From contig DASZRW010000015.1 of NCBI GenBank assembly GCA_035549015.1, positions 25,679 to 89,678 of the forward strand: a stretch of 64,000 bases of DNA, read 5' to 3'. The notes beneath the pieces are model-generated. The model was not told the DNA's origin, ran no database searches, and saw only the letters and a program-made list of their open reading frames with translations. Of this stretch, positions 9,594 to 17,814 are shown in pieces. The DNA comes from JAFDZV01 sp035549015. Its GTDB lineage: Bacteria; Bacteroidota; Ignavibacteria; OLB7. The position numbers were made by a program, and so were the translations under genes. Every line of letters starts with the position of its first letter. Within the stretch, counting starts at the first letter, position 1.

Positions 9594-9890
9594 TCAGGCC
9601 AACGTCATGGCCTGCGGCAGGAACACCTCGTGCGCTGCGTGGAACGTGACATGCGGCTCCACATTGATGCCGAGCTTCGCCATTGCCGGTCCAAGCCGGT
9701 CGTTGCCGAACGCGGCGAAGGCGGCCTCGCTCTCCCATGCGTCCACGTTGTGACAGTCTTCCCCGACCTACCAGGTCAGGTGCGCCATGCCGCCGTCCGG
9801 TGCGCGTTCCAGCCAGCCGGCTTCCGCCCTGATGCTGTCGTACTGTTCGGATGATACGCCATTGAGAACAACGTGTACTACAACCGCCAT
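9594..9890 (-). pseudogene. Small conserved protein interrupted by an in-frame amber codon
   Basis: Read through, this frame gives 98 residues that look like one continuous small protein: MAVVVHVVLNGVSSEQYDSI ... APDGGMAHLTW, then TAG at 9768-9770 (codon 41), then VGEDCHNVDAWESEAAFAAF ... VTFHAAHEVFLPQAMTLA. Both halves are in the same frame with no shift. The HVxLxG...YDxIR opening and the VDAWESEAAFxAF motif are typical of ABM/ferredoxin-like monooxygenase-fold proteins. The stop replaces one residue after Trp40. It may be a nonsense mutation, an assembly error or a read-through codon; no suppressor tRNA is visible here. The ATG at 9890 was chosen because the motif begins directly after it. 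Confidence 0.65.
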
Positions 9891-10156
9891 GGGATTGCTC
9901 CGATTGATGTGAATAATTGCCTGCGGCATGATGCCGCTGCGCCGCCATGAGCGCGGGGAATGTGTATGTGCTGGTACGGAAGAAAGGCGAAGTTGGATGT
10001 TCATGCATTCCAGGGTGCGCGCTCGCGATATGGAACGCCGGGGAAGCGGCCCCATGAACATCCGGACGGTCATAATCCGGCAGCAGAATTGTTTGGGTAT
10101 GATACGTTGTGGTTCCTCCAACCACTGACGGGAAACAACTGACGAGAGAGAGAAAC

Positions 10157-11062
10157 ATGCGACACCTGATGCGTGCGGTTCCGATGCTGGCAGCATCGTT
10201 GATGATCCACCTGCTCACTGCCGGCCATGCGGCCGCGCAGCGCGACCCCGCCTGGACGGAGGCCTACAGGCCGTTTCGCATCGTGGGGAATCTCTATTAC
10301 GTGGGGAGCAGGGGGCTTGCGAACTATCTGATTGCGACGCCCGAGGGACACATCCTGATCAACAGCGATCAGGATGCCAACGTGCCGTTGATCCAGGCAA
10401 GCATGAAGGAACTCGGGTTCAGCTTCAACGATGTGAAGATCCTCCTGATCAGCCATGCGCACTTCGACCACTGCGGCGGCAGCGCGTTGATCAAGGAGCG
10501 TACCGGCGCGCAGTACATGGTGATGGATGCGGACGTGCCGGTGGTGAGGTCCGGTGGCGCGGAGGATTTCCAGTACGGTGCGGATTCATCAGCCCGCTAC
10601 CGGCCGGCGTCGGTGGATCGGACGCTGCACGATGGAGATACCGTACGCCTTGGCGATGCAGTGCTCATCGCGCATCGCACGCCCGGGCACACCAAGGGGT
10701 GCACAACGTGGACGATGCGGGTAATGGAGAACGGCCGGCCGTACGACGTGGTGATCGTTGGGGGCTGCGGCGTGAACCCGGGCTACAGACTGGTGGGCAA
10801 CCCGCTCTATCCGGGGATCGCGCGCGACTACGAGCGCACGTTCCGCGTGCTGAAGCGGCTGCCGTGTGATTACTTCCTTGGCGCCCATGGCTCCTACTTC
10901 GACATGGAGGCCAAGGTCGGGCGGTTGAATCACGAAACCGTCTCTCCCTTCATCGATCCCAGGGGCTACCGAAGCTTCGTGCTCGGGAAGGAGCGTGAGT
11001 TCCGCGCGGAGCTTGCCCGCCAGCGCGCCGCGAAGCGCCGGCGCCCGCGCGCGGCGCGGTGA
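10157..11062 (+). CDS. Subclass B3 metallo-beta-lactamase
   Basis: A 301-aa exported protein with a signal peptide (cleavage near AGHAAAQ, residue ~28). The zinc ligands of subclass B3 are all visible: His100-Ala-His102-Phe-Asp104-His105 (HAHFDHCGG), His178 in TPGHTKGCTTW and His244 in LGAHGSYFD. The N-terminal PFRIVGNLYYVGSRGLANYL, the GHILINSDQDANVPLI segment and the length fit B3 enzymes such as L1, THIN-B or LMB types. It would hydrolyse beta-lactams, including carbapenems, in the periplasm; related MBL-fold enzymes with other substrates cannot be excluded. The usual Ala after the HxHxDH motif is Cys106. The start at 10157 follows a GAGAGAG purine run. It is alone in its transcription unit; no mobile element joins it directly, but the transposase repeats end ~690 bp upstream. 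Confidence 0.85.
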   Translation: MRHLMRAVPMLAASLMIHLLTAGHAAAQRDPAWTEAYRPFRIVGNLYYVGSRGLANYLIATPEGHILINSDQDANVPLIQASMKELGFSFNDVKILLISHAHFDHCGGSALIKERTGAQYMVMDADVPVVRSGGAEDFQYGADSSARYRPASVDRTLHDGDTVRLGDAVLIAHRTPGHTKGCTTWTMRVMENGRPYDVVIVGGCGVNPGYRLVGNPLYPGIARDYERTFRVLKRLPCDYFLGAHGSYFDMEAKVGRLNHETVSPFIDPRGYRSFVLGKEREFRAELARQRAAKRRRPRAAR

Positions 11063-11102
11063 TGCGCGGTGATGATTGGTCAGGGCCGTCGTCGCGAGAA
11101 AC

Positions 11103-11468
11103 TCAACCCCGACAGTGTCGGGGTATCCCTCTGCACCGACCCACCGGTGGTCGCTCCGCCGATCGCGCAATCTCCTCGCGGCGACAATCGTGGATATGGT
11201 TGCCGCATCGGCCGGAGTGCAACTCCGGCCGAACACGGAGGCGAAGGCGGCTGCACGACATCCGCCGGCGCCTGGTTGCATGGATGCGCGGCGTTGCCGG
11301 ACTCCAGTTGGATGATGGAGTGCCGAATGCCGCCTCCGGCACAACGAATCCCAGGTTCAACCCGATGCCGATCCTCAAGGGCCGGCCGTAGTGGGCGGAG
11401 CCGTGGCCGGCCGGGCCTCGAGGAGGCGCGTGCGAATGGTTGTGCGAATGATTGTGTGAGCCTGCCAT
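11103..11468 (-). pseudogene. czcD: Decayed CzcD-like cation diffusion facilitator
   Basis: The frame starts at ATG 11468 and its first ~45 codons give MAGSHNHSHNHSHAPP and then IGIGLNLGFVVPEAAFG. This is the His-rich N-terminus and first transmembrane helix of CDF transporters such as CzcD. Beyond that the frame loses all similarity and becomes Arg-rich nonsense. Further on, in another frame, faint traces of the conserved ALLADAGHN-like helix II seem recognisable at the DNA level around 11190-11230. Only a quarter of the usual ~300 codons would remain. It lies 6 bp after the czcB stop and was probably the last gene of the efflux operon. Confidence 0.65.
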
Positions 11469-11474
11469 GATCTC

Positions 11475-12746
11475 TCAGTCGTCGTGTTCCTCGAGTTCTC
11501 CCTTCTGCCGGGCGGACTTCAGATAGAACAATCCGCTCACGGCGATACGATCGCCTTCCGCCAGACCCGCCGTCACGATGGTTCGCTCGCCGGCTGCGTC
11601 GCCGATCTGCACCGGTACGCGCCGGAATGTGTTCGGCTCCTGCTCGCGGTAGACGTACCAGCCGGATCCCTCGCGCTCGATCGCATCGCGAGGTGCCGCC
11701 AGCGCGTATCCGCTCACCGGCCGTTCGAACTCCACGGTCACGAACAACTCCGGACGCAGATGCATTTCGGGGTTCGCGACCTCCGTGCGCACCGTCACCG
11801 TTCGCGTCCCGGGGTCCACGGTGGGGGAGATGAATGCGATTCTCCCCGCAAGCCGGCGGTCCTCACGGTCGCGAACGAAACCGGCCGCTCCCACGTGAAG
11901 CGTTGCGGCAACCTCGGGCGGAAGCTGCGCGTCGATCCAGACGGTTCCGATGTTCACCACCTCGAAGGCATCCCTGCTCGGTTCCAGATATTCGCCCAGC
12001 GCCACCCTGCGCCGTGCAACGATACCAGTGATAGGTGAACGCAGGATGATGCGGGAACTGAACCCCATCTCCTCCACGCTCGCCGGGTTGATGCCGGCGG
12101 CGCGAAGCTTCGCCTCCACGGCATGCAGCGCCGCCGCGGTCTCGAGACTGGCGGTGCGTGCTTCCTCCAGCGTCCGCCCCGCTCCGATCCCCTCCGCCCC
12201 AAGCTTCTCCTGGCGCGCAAGTGCCAGCCGTGCCTGTTCCGCGCCGGCGCGTGCCCTCATCAGTTCTCCCTTCAACTCTCCGATATCGAACGCCTCGATC
12301 TCCGCAAGTCCCTCTCCTCGTGCAACGTGCGATCCCTCGGACACGAGAAGCCGCGCCACGCGTCCCGGCACAACCGTTCCCACGTGCGCAATCCCGTTCT
12401 GCGTCGGCACTACGCGCCCCGGCGCGCGTACCACCGCACGTACCGGCTGCCGTGCCAGCGGCTCAACGGTGATTCCCGCCTCCTTCATCATCGCAGGCGT
12501 CATGCGGATCTCCTCTGCATGCTCCGTCTCCCGGCTCTGTGCGCTCTCCGCACCAGCCGGTGCCTCGCGCGCGTTGGCGGCAGCCGGATCGTGAGGGGAG
12601 CCGTTCCCGCCGCATGCGCACAACAGCGCGGCACAGAGGAGCGGCATCGGCAGCATGCTCCATGCCGGCCACCGAAGGTTCGGGCGTGCGGGCCTTGTCG
12701 CCGGCAGGATCGTCTCTATCTCGTACTTCAGATTATCGATGGTCAT
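11475..12746 (-). CDS. czcB: CzcB/CusB-like periplasmic adaptor (membrane fusion protein)
   Basis: A 423-aa exported adaptor of a heavy-metal RND pump. The N-terminus has a hydrophobic lipoprotein-like segment (PMPLLCAALLCACGG). The biotinyl-lipoyl half-motifs are GTVVPGRVARLLVSEGSHVA near residue 130 and IILRSPITGIVARRRVALGE near 240, separated by an alpha-helical hairpin (KGELMRARAGAEQARLALA). The beta-barrel domain follows (FISPTVDPGTRTVTVRTEV). The start at 12746 overlaps the stop of the upstream pump gene by 4 nt (ATGA) and has GGAGGAG upstream. It bridges the inner-membrane pump and the outer-membrane channel, which here are one polypeptide encoded directly upstream. Confidence 0.92.
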   Translation of the reverse strand: MTIDNLKYEIETILPATRPARPNLRWPAWSMLPMPLLCAALLCACGGNGSPHDPAAANAREAPAGAESAQSRETEHAEEIRMTPAMMKEAGITVEPLARQPVRAVVRAPGRVVPTQNGIAHVGTVVPGRVARLLVSEGSHVARGEGLAEIEAFDIGELKGELMRARAGAEQARLALARQEKLGAEGIGAGRTLEEARTASLETAAALHAVEAKLRAAGINPASVEEMGFSSRIILRSPITGIVARRRVALGEYLEPSRDAFEVVNIGTVWIDAQLPPEVAATLHVGAAGFVRDREDRRLAGRIAFISPTVDPGTRTVTVRTEVANPEMHLRPELFVTVEFERPVSGYALAAPRDAIEREGSGWYVYREQEPNTFRRVPVQIGDAAGERTIVTAGLAEGDRIAVSGLFYLKSARQKGELEEHDD

Positions 12747-15700
12747 GGCAGGTCTCCTCCAACGAAATACTCCAGTTCCGTGCGAACGCGCTCCGCCTGA
12801 TGGAGCGCATCGATATATCCCGACTCGGTTTCGATCAACGATGACTGCGCGGCAAGCACCTCGAGGTAGCTCGCGCTCCCTTCCTGAAACAATCGCAGAG
12901 CGATGCGTGCTCCCTCCGTGGCCTGCGGGATCAGATGCTCCGTGTACTCCGCAACGGCGCCGCGCGCCGTCTGATAGGATGCATACCGCGCCCGGAGCAG
13001 CGCGAGAAGGTGCAGGCTGTCGCGCGCCAGCTCCGCCGAACGCAGTTCCGTCTCCGAACGCGCAACCCGGTCCGGTCCGTCGGAGAACCATCGCCAGAGC
13101 GGAACGCCGAGCCTGATGGAGCCGCCGAAGTATCCCGGCGAGCCGGCCACCGTCTGCCGCGAGTATTCCAGCGTTGCGGAGGGAAGGCGTTCCAGGCGAA
13201 CGGATCGCTCGTGCGCGCGAGCCGCCTCCACGCCAAGGCGGCGGGCCTCCAGCAGCGGGTGATCGCCCCGGAGGCGATCCTCCAGGTCGGTGAGCGATGC
13301 CGTGAACGCCTCCGGCGACAGCCGCTCGCGAACGGTGATCTCCTCACCGTGGGGAATGCCCATCAACGCGCCGAGAGCGGCGGCGGCCTGCCGAAGTTCT
13401 CCGCGCGCAAGTGTCTGCCGCCGTCGTGCATTCGCAAGCGCAACCGATGCCTGCAGCGGCTCCAGAGCGCCGGACTCGCCAAGCGCGCGGCGGCGTTCGG
13501 TGAGCTGTGCGAACTGTTCGGTGAGAGCCACCGCGGAGTCCGCGAGATCGAGCAGCGTGCGCGCGGTGACCAGGTCGGTATAGGCCTGCGACGCGCGGAG
13601 CAGCGTCTCGCGACGCGCGGCATCGCGCTCGCTCTCCGATTGCCGGATCTCGAGCTCGGCCGCCTCCGCCCGCGCGCTGTAGAGCGGAGGGAGATCGAAC
13701 GACTGTGCGATGCCGAGCGATGTGTTGGATCGTCCGGTGAGCGATGCCGACGGAGCCTCATCCACCGTGAAGAAGATCTCCGGGTTCGGAAGGATGCCGA
13801 TTGCCGATCGTGCCGCTCTGTGCGCCTGGACGGCGGCGTCGCTTCGTTTCAGTTCCGGTCCGTTCGCAAGCGCCTGCCGGCGCGCGCTCTCCAGCGTCAC
13901 CACGGTCTGCGCGCGGAGGGAGGGGGCGCCTGCGAGCGCGACCGTTCCCAGAAGCAGCGCGAGAACCAGAGCCGCTCCACCGGCGGACCCGCTCTCCGTG
14001 CGGCGTGCAGGCCGGGTCTCCTCGCGTGCACTCTCCTCCGGAGTCTCCTCCTGTCCCTCCACGTATCTGCCGCCGAACCGGTCGTAGATGATCGGCAGAA
14101 GAACCAGTGTGAGGAAGGTGGAGGAGATAAGGCCGCCGATGATCACCGTGGCGAGCGGGCGCTGCACCTCCGCCCCCGACCCGCGCGCGAGAAGCATCGG
14201 AAGGAATCCCAGCCCTGCAAGTGCGGCCGTCGTGATCACCGGGCGGAGGCGTTCATCGGCTCCCCTCAGCACCGCATCGCGGCGCGCCATTCCTTCTCCC
14301 TGATACTTCCGGATGGCGGCCATCATCACGATGCCGTTCAGCACGGCGATGCCGAAGAGCGCGATGAAGCCGATCCCCGCCGAGATGGAGAAGGGGAGTC
14401 CGCCGATCGCCAGGGCCGCCACGCCGCCGATCACCGACATCGGCACGCAGAGGAAGATCATCACGCCCAGCCGCACGGAGCGGAACGTCTGGAAGAGGAG
14501 CAGGAAGATGAGGGCGAGCGCAATCGGCACCACGATCGCAAGCCGGCGCGATGCCGCCTGCAGGTTCCCGAACTGTCCGCCGTAGACGATGCCGTAGCCT
14601 GCCGGCAGCTTCACCGATGCCGCGATCCTTCGCTGCACCTCCTCCATGTAGCTCTGGATGTCGCGATCGCGCACGTTCGCCTGCACCATCACGAAGCGGG
14701 ATCCATCCTCGCGCGAAACCTGCGCGGGCCCTTCCTCGATGCCGACATGCGCAAGCGAGGAGAGCGGGATGCGCCCGCCCCCGGGCGCGGCCACCATGAT
14801 GTTGCCGATGGCATCGGCGCTGTTGCGTGCGTCGGACCGATAGCGCACCACCACATCGAAGCGCTTCTCCCCCTCCGATACCTCGCCGGCCTTTGCGCCG
14901 CCGATTGCCGTTCGCACGATCTCGTTGATTGTCTCCACCGTCAGCCCGTAGCGCGCAATCGCCGCACGGTCCGGGCGTACAACCAGTTGCGGCTGGCCGG
15001 ATGTCTGCTCCAGCGTCACATCCTCGCCTCCCGGCGTCGCGCGGAGTATCGCCGCGATCCGCTGCGCCGTCGGGCTCAGGATGTCGTAGTCCTCACCCAC
15101 CACCTTCACCGCAACGTCACCCTTCGCGCCGGCGATCAGCTCGTTGAAGCGCATCTCGATCGGCTGAAGAAACTGCACGCCGATTCCCGGTACGTTCTTC
15201 AACCGCTCGGATATCGCCTCGATCAACTCCTCCTTGCTTCGCCCGCTCTTCCACTCCTCTCTCGGCTTCAGCATGATGAAGACGTCGGCGATCTCGAAGC
15301 CCATCGGATCGGTGGAGATCTCCGCGCGTCCGGTGTGCGACACCACCCGCTTCACTTCCGGGAAGCGCACGATCTCCTGCTCCACGCGCGTCGCAAGCCG
15401 CTGTGACTCCGTCAGGGAGACCGAGGGGAGGCGGATCAGCGTCATGGAGATGTCCCCTTCATCGAGTCGCGGAATGAACTCGCTCCCGAGCCGTGTGAAC
15501 AGAAGCACCGTGCCCGCCAGCAGCAGAGCGGTTGCCGCAGCGATTGCCTTCCGATGGTTGAGCGCGCCCCGCAGGAAGGGGATGTAGCGGCGATGCAGAA
15601 CGATGATGAGCGGTGAGTGACGGATCGTTCCCTTCTTCTTCATCAACAGCGAGAGCATCATCGGCACGTAGGTGAGCGAGAGAAGGAGCGCGCCGATCAG

Positions 15701-17146
15701 AGCGTACGACACGGTAAGCGCCATCGGCCGGAAGAGCTTCCCCTCGATCCCCTGCAGCGTCAGGATCGGCAGATAGACAACGATGATGATCACCACGCCG
15801 AACGTCGCGGACTTCCGCATCTCCACGGAGCCCTGGTAGATCACGTCGCGCATCGCCGTGCCGCTGAGGGGCTCGCCGCTGCCGTAGCGCCGTTCGAGAA
15901 GGCGAAGGCAGTTCTCCACGATGATCAGCGAGCCGTCCACAACCAGGCCGAAGTCGATGGCGCCGAGCGACATGAGATTGCCGGACTGCCCGGTAAGCAC
16001 CATCATGATGCCGGCGAACATCATCGCCAGCGGAATCACCGATGCCAGAATGAGTCCCGAGCGGAGATTGGCGAGGAAGAGAAGAAGCACGCCGATCACC
16101 AGCAGTGCACCCTCGATCAGGTTGGAGACCACCGTATGAATGGTGCGATCCACCAGATCCTCGCGATCGTAGTACGGCTCGATCACCACGCCGTGCGGAA
16201 GCGAGGGCCTGATCTGCTCGATCCGCTCCTTCACGGCGTTGACGGTTACGCGCGCGTTGGCTCCCTTCAACTGCATCGCGATGCCGACGACAACCTCACC
16301 CGTGCCGTTCTCCGAGGCCGAGCCGAAGCGGAGCGCCGGACCGGTCTGGACCGTGGCGACGTCGGCCAGTGTGATCGGCGTGCCGGCCGGGCCTGCCCGG
16401 ATAACCGTGCTCTTCAGATCGTCGATGCCGGTGGCAAGCCCAACGGAGCGGACCGAATACTGTTCCGGCCCCGTCTCGATGTAGCCGGCGCCGGCGTTGC
16501 CGCTGGTTTGCGCCACCGCATCGAACACGTCGCGAAGCGTGAGGTTGTATGCAACCAGTGCGTCCGGATCTATCAGAACGTGATACTGCTTTGCGTAGCC
16601 GCCGAGCGAGTTTACCTCGGCGATTCCGGGCGTGCCGAGCAGTCCGCGCCGCACGATCCAGTCCTGAACGATTCGCAGATCCATCGGGGAGAGCGTGCCG
16701 GTGGTATCACGAACCACGTAGCGGAAGATCTCTCCGAGCCCGGTGGATACCGGCGCCAGTTCCGGGCGTCCTGCGCCGGCCGGCATCTGCTCTTCGGCCT
16801 CGCGAAGCTTCTCGAGGATCTGCTGCCGTGCGAAGTAGATGTCCACGTTCTCCTCGAAGACAACGGTCACCACCGAAAGCCCGGGGTGCGAGAGCGAACG
16901 AAGCTCCACGACGTTCGGAATCGACTTCAGGGCGATCTCCACGGGGAACGTGACGAACCGCTCCACCTCCAGCGAGGAGAGGGCGGGAGCCTGGGTGAGA
17001 ATCTGAACCTGATTATTGGTGATGTCCGGGACGGCATCGATCGGGAGTCGTGCAAACGCCCAGATGCCGCCGCCGACGAGCGCCAGGACCAGCAGGGCGA
17101 TGAACCCGCGCTGCCGGAGCGAGAACGCGATGATCGCGTTGAACAT
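12743..17146 (-). CDS. czcA: CzcA-like heavy-metal RND pump fused to a TolC-family outer-membrane channel
   Basis: A 1467-aa fusion. Residues 1-~1040 are a complete HME-RND transporter, starting MFNAIIAFSLRQRG and including VPDITNNQVQI. The TM4 proton-relay motif DFGLVVDGSLIIVEN begins at Asp398, which is the CzcA (divalent Zn/Co/Cd) signature rather than the CusA (Cu/Ag) one. A charged linker and an extra hydrophobic, signal-like helix (~1050-1077, ending APSLRAQ) lead into a TolC-type outer-membrane efflux domain (LESARRQALANGPELKRSDA ... LALLRARYASYQTARGAVAE). Free-standing CzcC is normally a separate secreted gene, so the fusion must either be processed at the internal signal-like helix or span both membranes. 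Similar fusions occur in Bacteroidota. RBS GGAGGG lies 8 nt before the ATG. Confidence 0.93.
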   Translation of the reverse strand: MFNAIIAFSLRQRGFIALLVLALVGGGIWAFARLPIDAVPDITNNQVQILTQAPALSSLEVERFVTFPVEIALKSIPNVVELRSLSHPGLSVVTVVFEENVDIYFARQQILEKLREAEEQMPAGAGRPELAPVSTGLGEIFRYVVRDTTGTLSPMDLRIVQDWIVRRGLLGTPGIAEVNSLGGYAKQYHVLIDPDALVAYNLTLRDVFDAVAQTSGNAGAGYIETGPEQYSVRSVGLATGIDDLKSTVIRAGPAGTPITLADVATVQTGPALRFGSASENGTGEVVVGIAMQLKGANARVTVNAVKERIEQIRPSLPHGVVIEPYYDREDLVDRTIHTVVSNLIEGALLVIGVLLLFLANLRSGLILASVIPLAMMFAGIMMVLTGQSGNLMSLGAIDFGLVVDGSLIIVENCLRLLERRYGSGEPLSGTAMRDVIYQGSVEMRKSATFGVVIIIVVYLPILTLQGIEGKLFRPMALTVSYALIGALLLSLTYVPMMLSLLMKKKGTIRHSPLIIVLHRRYIPFLRGALNHRKAIAAATALLLAGTVLLFTRLGSEFIPRLDEGDISMTLIRLPSVSLTESQRLATRVEQEIVRFPEVKRVVSHTGRAEISTDPMGFEIADVFIMLKPREEWKSGRSKEELIEAISERLKNVPGIGVQFLQPIEMRFNELIAGAKGDVAVKVVGEDYDILSPTAQRIAAILRATPGGEDVTLEQTSGQPQLVVRPDRAAIARYGLTVETINEIVRTAIGGAKAGEVSEGEKRFDVVVRYRSDARNSADAIGNIMVAAPGGGRIPLSSLAHVGIEEGPAQVSREDGSRFVMVQANVRDRDIQSYMEEVQRRIAASVKLPAGYGIVYGGQFGNLQAASRRLAIVVPIALALIFLLLFQTFRSVRLGVMIFLCVPMSVIGGVAALAIGGLPFSISAGIGFIALFGIAVLNGIVMMAAIRKYQGEGMARRDAVLRGADERLRPVITTAALAGLGFLPMLLARGSGAEVQRPLATVIIGGLISSTFLTLVLLPIIYDRFGGRYVEGQEETPEESAREETRPARRTESGSAGGAALVLALLLGTVALAGAPSLRAQTVVTLESARRQALANGPELKRSDAAVQAHRAARSAIGILPNPEIFFTVDEAPSASLTGRSNTSLGIAQSFDLPPLYSARAEAAELEIRQSESERDAARRETLLRASQAYTDLVTARTLLDLADSAVALTEQFAQLTERRRALGESGALEPLQASVALANARRRQTLARGELRQAAAALGALMGIPHGEEITVRERLSPEAFTASLTDLEDRLRGDHPLLEARRLGVEAARAHERSVRLERLPSATLEYSRQTVAGSPGYFGGSIRLGVPLWRWFSDGPDRVARSETELRSAELARDSLHLLALLRARYASYQTARGAVAEYTEHLIPQATEGARIALRLFQEGSASYLEVLAAQSSLIETESGYIDALHQAERVRTELEYFVGGDLP

Positions 17147-17264
17147 GAAATTGTCCCTCCAGTCTGTGAAGGATGCGCATGTGAATAGCGGCGGCGGGCT
17201 GCCGGAACGAATGTTCAGGCAACAGCAGTGGCATCCATGCGGCAATGCAGCCGCAACAGTGGAG

Positions 17265-17627
17265 TCAGACTAACGGGATGTGGTCGGGTGGGTTGATGGC
17301 GGCCGTCGGCGGATTGCATGCGAGCGGCATGTAGCGGACGGTGGAGGAGCGCCCGATGAAGGCGATCCGGTATTGCGTTACGAGCGCGGGCGTGTGGCAG
17401 GCGCATGCGCAGTGATCGCAGCAGTGCTGCGGCTGTGATCCGCTCTGCGAGTCGTGAGCGTGCCGGCCGTTCTGCCGATCGATGGCGTTGGCCGCGTCCG
17501 GAACGCATCCGGCATCGGCTGCACGGGCGGCCCGGCAATCCTCATCGACGCATGGCAGCCCCGGCTCCACGGCATAGAGTGCCGAGAGGAGGAGACAGAA
17601 GACGATATGAAGGATCGATCCGCGCAT
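17265..17627 (-). CDS. Small exported Cys/His-rich protein of metal-efflux operons (DUF6660-like)
   Basis: A 120-aa protein. Starting at 17627 it has an N-terminal hydrophobic segment (GSILHIVFCLLLSALYAVEP), a His/Cys cluster (HAHDSQSGSQPQHCCDHCAC, then ACH) and a C-terminal tail. The layout matches small proteins that precede czc/cus operons in Bacteroidota and are thought to be metal-responsive or metal-binding. It lies 118 bp upstream of the CzcA-TolC gene on the same strand, supporting co-regulation. Function is inferred from the cluster and context; the start is less certain (17705 is also possible). Confidence 0.6.
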   Translation of the reverse strand: MRGSILHIVFCLLLSALYAVEPGLPCVDEDCRAARAADAGCVPDAANAIDRQNGRHAHDSQSGSQPQHCCDHCACACHTPALVTQYRIAFIGRSSTVRYMPLACNPPTAAINPPDHIPLV

Positions 17628-17814
17628 CGGAAGGGCAAAGATAGCCGTGACGTTCGGGTCATGCAATTGCGGGATGTGCGGTCCGACGATTCTGCCGGCG
17701 ATCATGATCGGGACAGCATCGAGTATTCACTTGTGAATGACATCGCCGCTGCTATGTTTGCCGCTTCCCTGCGGCACAACAATCTCATTCACCCGATCTT
17801 CAAGGAGAATGTGC

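Noticed and set aside
12935..15406. 823-codon open frame on the plus strand opposite the CzcA-TolC gene
   Set aside because: It is antisense to a gene with clear RND and TolC motifs, is rich in Arg/His/Gln, and has no domain. Long antisense frames are expected at this GC content.
15617..17188. 523-codon open frame on the plus strand within the same gene
   Set aside because: Same reason: composition-driven shadow of the RND coding strand.
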